A stretch of 64,000 nucleotides of DNA from Ahaetulla prasina (lineage: Eukaryota > Chordata > Lepidosauria > Squamata > Colubridae): NCBI RefSeq assembly GCF_028640845.1, contig NC_080540.1, forward strand, positions 230,252,794 to 230,316,793. The letters run 5' to 3'. The position numbers and the translations under genes are program-made. The notes beneath the pieces are model-generated. The model saw nothing but the letters and a program-made list of their open reading frames with translations. It did no database searches and had not been told where the DNA came from. Shown piece by piece: positions 59,576-64,000 of this stretch (its first letter is position 1; each line of letters opens with the position of its first letter).

Positions 59576-60253
59576 TGTGCTTTAATATTTATGTTCATCT
59601 CTGGTTCATCCCTTTTCTTCTCAACTCCTTCCATGAGGATGGCGATAAGGATGCATTTGTAAGCATCTTCTTTTTTTTCCAATTAATAATGATCCATAGA
59701 ATCAAAAACAATATTTTATCTTTCTTCATGTATAGTTAGATAAAGGTTGTGCTAACTGGTTTTTATTGGTGAGGGCCTTGGATGAAATAGATTAGAGTAA
59801 CTAGCCCTTTCACCTAGGCGTCACACTTTTCCATAATGCTGATGAAATATCAGCATATTGATGACCTTGGGCAGAACTGGGACAGGAGCGGAGCAACAGT
59901 CCTGATTCTCCTTTCTCTCTCAGTGACTTTCAACTTCATTGATCATTGTATCCTTCAGGACTTGCTTCAGAGTGGGAAACATGATGCTTGTGGTGGTTCT
60001 CCCTTCGGTGGAGGAGGGGAGAGATCAAGCCCAAAGTCTCTCACATGTAGGGTGATACGGGACTCAATACTCTTATCATAGGGTTTCTCTCTCTACTCTG
60101 CTTTTGTTCAAACAGTTCTTAGAAATATGTTTTCCTCCCAAGCTTGGACTTAGTGAGTAGTGGGGCATCTTATTGGATTGGGCATGTTTGATTGCATATT
60201 TTACATATACATGAAGCCACTGGTTAAGGTCATCCATTCAGTATGCTGATAAT

Positions 60254-60757
60254 TAGTGGTGGGTTTCAAATTTTTTTTGAAGTAGAAAGAGCACAGCGTG
60301 ATAAAGAAAAACATGAGTCAAAGGGAGATTCACACTTTTGTGTTTCAGAAGAAAAGCTACGAAAAGAACTAGAGGCCAATTGCTGATAAATAGCTTTTTT
60401 TAAATATATCAACAAGTTCAGAAAGTAACCAAGCCCACTTTGGTTAAGTGTAAAATAAGACCTTGTTCCTTATTCTACCGGTTCTGTAGATTTGGCTTGG
60501 TGGGCATGGCATGGCTTGGTGGGCATAGCTTAGTGGGTGTGGCATGGGAAGGATACTGTAAAATCTCCATTCCCTCTCCAATCCAGGGGAAGGTTATTGC
60601 AAAATCCCCATTTCCTCCCGATCAGCTGGGATTCAGGAGGCAAAGAATAGATGGGGGCAGGGCCAGTCAGAATTTTTAGTACTGGTTCTTCAAACTACTC
60701 AAAATTTCTACTACCAGTTCTCCAGAACTGGTCAGAACCTGCTGAAACCCACCTCTG
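60254..60757. mobile_element. hAT-like element with exact TSD and foreign insert
   Basis: Duplication CTGATAAT (60246-60253, 60758-60765) is exact. Ends are TAGTGGTGGGTTTCAAA and GCTGAAACCCACCTCTG. Near the left end, 60284-60471 is foreign sequence copied from 61377-61568; removing it restores the family's order (TTTCAAATTTTT then CTACCGGTTCTGT). Confidence 0.85.
60284..60471 (+). repeat. Copy 1 of a local direct duplication
   Basis: 188 bases nearly identical to 61377-61568 in the same orientation. By eye I see one 4-base indel (AGAAAAGC against AGAAAATGAAGC) and one substitution (CACTTTGGTT against CACTTTTGTT). This copy sits in the hAT element and therefore looks like the derived one. Confidence 0.95.
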
Positions 60758-61231
60758 CTGATAATGCCCGGTCTTGACCCTATGTTAAGGAATGCTGTCA
60801 TTGTCTTATCTCAGTGTCACGAAGCTGGGAGAATTTGGATAGAGAGAAGACTGGTTGTCTGTGGCCTTTTGGATCGCTGGATGTCTTGGGATTGGTGACT
60901 AATCGGATGGTTTACCTGGACCAACAGCTTCTGTTCAAAGAATAGGTGACAGTTATGACCATGAAAACTTTTCAACCAGGTGGCATATAGTCCCTTTGTG
61001 CTTTGGTCACCTTGTGCCTGGATTACAATCATGATGCATGGTTAAAAATAGTTAAAAATGGTTAAAAATATTTTAACACTGATATTTAAAATATCTGGAA
61101 GGTTAAAGCATTATCATATTTCCAACCGAAGAAAAGAAACAAGCAAAGTAGTTTCATAACATTGAAGCAGAAATACCCTTCACCCTGAAGCACACATTCA
61201 CTTTCCTATATCAAGGACTGCCATTTAATTT

Positions 61232-61483
61232 ATGCATGACATTCCACTTGTCAAAGAATTAGTTATTCACCATCTTCAAAAATGTACTTGTCATATGATA
61301 AGATCTGATCTATTGATCCGATGGAAACATCTAAACAAGATAAGCTTTCTTGATAGAGTCATTGTGAAGGACAGGAAGAAAGAGCACAGCGTGATAAAGA
61401 AAAACATGAGTCAAAGGGAGATTCACACTTTTGTGTTTCAGAAGAAAATGAAGCTACGAAAAGAACTAGAGGCCAATTGCTGA
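61232..61483 (+). other. Unidentified 83-codon ORF, end of which is duplicated
   Basis: MHDIPLVKELVIHHLQKCTC, LLIRWKHLNKISFLDRVIVK, DRKKEHSVIKKNMSQREIHT and FVFQKKMKLRKELEANC. The lysine-rich composition is consistent with a fragment of a retroelement or a processed pseudogene, but I do not recognise it. It may be chance in AT-rich DNA. Confidence 0.2.
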
Positions 61484-61568
61484 TAAATAGCTTTTTTTAA
61501 ATATATCAACAAGTTCAGAAAGTAACCAAGCCCACTTTTGTTAAGTGTAAAATAAGACCTTGTTCCTT
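61377..61568 (+). repeat. Copy 2 (probable source) of the local direct duplication
   Basis: 192 bases matching 60284-60471. It is continuous with its flanks and contains the end of the open frame at 61232-61483, so it is the likelier source. Confidence 0.95.
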
Positions 61569-62504
61569 TGCTGAACTTTTTGTATTTTGAATGACAGAGT
61601 GCCAGGTTTGAAAACCTGATAATTGTTTGATTCATAAAATCATGGAATGAAGTGATGTTATAATATGTATAAAGAGCTTGTTCATTTGGCCCACCCCAGG
61701 AGACCAACAGACCCTACTGGGTTCCAGAGGGAACTTGGAACCTGAGGACTTGGCTGCAAGTTGGAATAGGCATGTGACTGAAGTCATGGACTGGATTCTC
61801 TTATACAGCCTTTTTCTGTGCACTGATCCTGGCATCCCCTCTTGGTTTTCCTGTGAATACTGGGAGATGAAATGCCAGAAGAAACTCCTAGAGTGCTGCT
61901 GGAGAAAGACAAAGACGAATCTGACTGAACAAAAGTAACAGCCCATAAGGATAGTGAAAACTTGTTATTTCTCCACTCTTATTGTGCCTGCCAATAGCCA
62001 CCCAACAGCCCTGTTTAGGGTGCCTCACTCCCAATTGAGGAAGGAGCCTGGCCCATAGGATCACCTGCAGGTCATGGTGAGAAATATTCAGTCTCTCTGG
62101 CAGACAAAATCACTCAGATTCGCTCAGAGTTGGATTGTGACTGGGCAAGGCACAGTCTTGTTATATTATCTGAACTTTTTGATTCTGTTATGCCCCACTG
62201 ATGAGCTAAAAATGTAAGATCTCAGTATAAGGAAGTAGGATCAAACCTAAACTATAAACAGCTGAATATATCATTATAACCACCTTGAAAGATCATGAGT
62301 GAATTTAATGGTGGTAGCAACCAAGTATATTATTATTAATAAGCACAATACTCCATCACAATGCTAAATCATAATGGTTTAATATTATGCTACCTATCCA
62401 TAAGACAGGGATTATGGAAAGGATTAAATTGTTCTATCTGCCTGTTGATTTTTCTATTGAAATTTTCCATCCCTGCTACATCCAATTTGGATTAGAGCCA
62501 GTTT

Positions 62505-62853
62505 GCTTACTGGTTAAGGCAGGGTTCTCCAACCTTGGCAGCTTTAAGGCTTGTGGACTTCAACTTCCAGAATCCCTCAGCCAGCAAAGCTGGCTGAGGG
62601 ATTCTGGAAGTTGAAGTCCACAAGCCTTAAAGCTGCCAAGGATGGAGACCCCTGGGTTAAGACACCAGGGTAGAAACCAGGAGCCTGTTAGTTCTAGACC
62701 ACTTTAGGCATGAAAACTGGGTGACTTTGGGCCAGTCACTCCAACCCACCTCACAGGGTTGTTGTGAGGAAAATAGAAAGAAAGAATATTAGGTGCATTT
62801 TAAATTAGGTTATTTATAAAAACAATAAAGGTGGGATGTAAATAAATAAATAA
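62505..62853 (+). mobile_element. tRNA-derived SINE split by a hairpin MITE
   Basis: The head GTTTGCTTACTGGTTAAGGC is interrupted at 62520 and resumes at 62655 with GGTTAAGACACCAGGGTAGA. Then follow AAACCAGGAGCCTGTTAGTT, TGGGCCAGTCACTCCAACCC, CTCACAGGGTTGTTGTGAGG and a tail AATAAAGGTGGGATGTAAAT. Confidence 0.8.
62520..62654. mobile_element. hAT-type hairpin MITE, third copy
   Basis: 135 bases, CAGGGTTCTCCAACCTTGGC to GCCAAGGATGGAGACCCCTG, with near-exact duplication GGTTAAGG/GGTTAAGA. The arms (CTTGTGGACTTCAACTTCCAG and complement) are almost perfect. Same family as 21517 and 21984. Confidence 0.92.
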
Positions 62854-63480
62854 TTAAAATCACTCCATGTCTGCTATTAATTATAATAAAGCCCTCAACC
62901 AATTCCAAAGTTCAGCATCATATCTTGTTTGTTTGTAGGTTTTGAATTTTTTGAGATGAAAAAAGGAAGCCAATTCAGATTCACAATTAACATTGTGATG
63001 GGCCAAATTTGTCTTTAATTTAACATTTTCTTTATATGTTCCCACTAATTGTGACATACAGATGAAAAAACAGCTGGAATTTATTAACACAATTTCTTTT
63101 TAAAATGGGACTTTGTAACAATACTTTGGAAATCAAAATTGGAACTTCTTTCCTAGCAAAGAGAGTACATGTATCTCATACATACCAAATACAGGTGCAA
63201 TGTTTTTGTTTCCCTTTATCTGGAGTCTAATAAATTGGGGATTTTTTGTACTTCCTTAATATAGCGACATACCCTTGGGATTCAACAGTCCTCTTAGTTT
63301 CTGAACATGAATTTTTATGCATCTGCCACCTAAATTTATATAACCATAAACAATTTAACAGAATGGTGCTCCTTAATCAACAGACGCCAACTGCACTGCA
63401 AAATAGCTGTAATACAAAATGTAAATGTAAGGTAAAAATAGAGGACTAACTGAAATGCAAATCCAGACTTATGTAATTGC

Positions 63481-63732
63481 TTATACATGAATGACTAGAG
63501 AGTGACTGGTGAGCATTTTATCTTTAGGGTTTTCAAATTCAAACAGATGCTTAATATCATTATCAACATTAATTAAGTTTTCATATTCACAAGCGGCTTT
63601 AATCAAACAAATAATACCGTTTGTTGTAAGACCAAAGTGGGTAGCCACAGCCAACAGCCAGTCAATTGTGCTTTTTAGAGGCCTCCCAAGAGACTTGGTT
63701 GAGATCAAGGAATGCACAGATCTCTTGCTTTT
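63481..63732 (-). other. Unidentified minus-strand ORF with protein-like composition
   Basis: The open stretch reads LISTKSLGRPLKSTIDWLLA, VATHFGLTTNGIICLIKAAC, EYENLINVDNDIKHLFEFEN and PKDKMLTSHSLVIHV, then stop. The composition and lack of low complexity look more like real protein than most ORFs here. It does not match TRPM3. It could be a remnant of a mobile-element gene or an old pseudogene. Confidence 0.3.
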
Positions 63733-63822
63733 TTCAGTCCCCCTCAGTTAAAAGTTCATGTTTGTGGCTCAAGTACATAAATTCCCTTTGGCTTCCCTCA
63801 GCCATAATTGAACACTACTTAC

Positions 63823-64000
63823 CGTATTTTTCGGAGTATAAGACGCTTCCCCCCAAAAGCGGGTAGAAATGTCTGTGCATCTTATACAGCAAATGTTGCC
63901 AAAGCCACACCCACCCGCCAATCCCCATCTTTCGGCCATTTTCGGCCTCCAAGCGTTGTGTTTTCGGCCTCCACATGTTCCATTTTAGACCTGTTCCAGG
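63823..64000. mobile_element. DNA transposon end, cut by window edge
   Basis: ACCGTATTTTTCGGAGTATA followed by AGACGC and, inside, CTTATACAGCAAATG and repeated TTTCGGCC units. The sequence ACCGTATTTTTCGGAxTATAAGACGC is a recurrent vertebrate repeat terminus. The other end lies outside the window. Confidence 0.65.

Larger units (their letters stand above)
59835..61045 (+). mobile_element. Decayed CR1/L2-type LINE, split by an hAT element
   Basis: The first part encodes LLSLSVTFNFIDHCILQDLL (cf. the D-F-D block of CR1/L2 reverse transcriptases), then SSPKSLTCRVIRDSILLS (cf. VPQGSILSP) and reaches TATGCTGATAAT, the remains of the YADD active site. There the hAT element 60254-60757 intervenes. 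After it (60766-61045) the plus strand retains FNQVAYSPFVLWSPCAWITI, which aligns with the LVTSRLDYCNALY segment. It is older than the copy at 7905. Confidence 0.75.

Overview
The window is vertebrate nuclear DNA, almost certainly from a squamate reptile and most likely a snake. Evidence for this is split exons with GT/AG borders, an AT-rich background, and a squamate repeat set: a RTE-BovB 3' end, a tRNA-derived SINE resembling the Sauria SINE, CR1/L2-type LINE tails, a CR1 tail running into an (AATAG)n microsatellite as described for snakes, and many short hAT-like elements with 8-bp target duplications. No prokaryotic features are present.

One gene explains all the convincing coding sequence. 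It is TRPM3 on the minus strand, an internal portion of 16 coding exons between 52676 and 520. The exons join in frame at every junction. In transcript order they encode part of the N-terminal TRPM homology regions (52676-33950), the pre-S1 region (28453-22229), S1 to S4 (22372-19236), S5 and the pore (16109-15899), the outer pore and S6 (5225-5075), the TRP domain (3079-2880), and the start of the C-terminal region (652-520). The 5' exons lie beyond 64000 and the last exons lie below position 1. Alternative splicing is visible in the DNA: two donors 36 bases apart in the pore exon, and a 30-base microexon. Channel type and physiology are known from the family; exon borders and joins were read from the sequence.

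The introns are packed with repeats. 5226-15898 carries a CR1/L2 LINE and two further LINE/SINE remnants. 16110-19235 has long microsatellites and a Tc1 remnant with both ends. 19488-21343 has the BovB end. The 756-base intron 21473-22228 holds two hairpin hAT MITEs. 28454-33949 holds a 2.65-kb L1-type insertion with a 16-base target duplication that has an ORF1 but no ORF2, plus several hAT elements. 42478-52603 has a 32-base-arm inverted-repeat element, a hairpin tandem array inside an hAT-like element, and a complex palindromic cluster. 52677-64000 is a nest of insertions within insertions, including a roughly 190-base segment copied 1.1 kb away.

The best candidates for something undescribed are the ORF1-only L1-type element, the tandem-hairpin array at 45681-46235, the paired hairpins flanking a splice acceptor and donor, and the templated duplication at 60284/61377. 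All family assignments are by eye, without database search.
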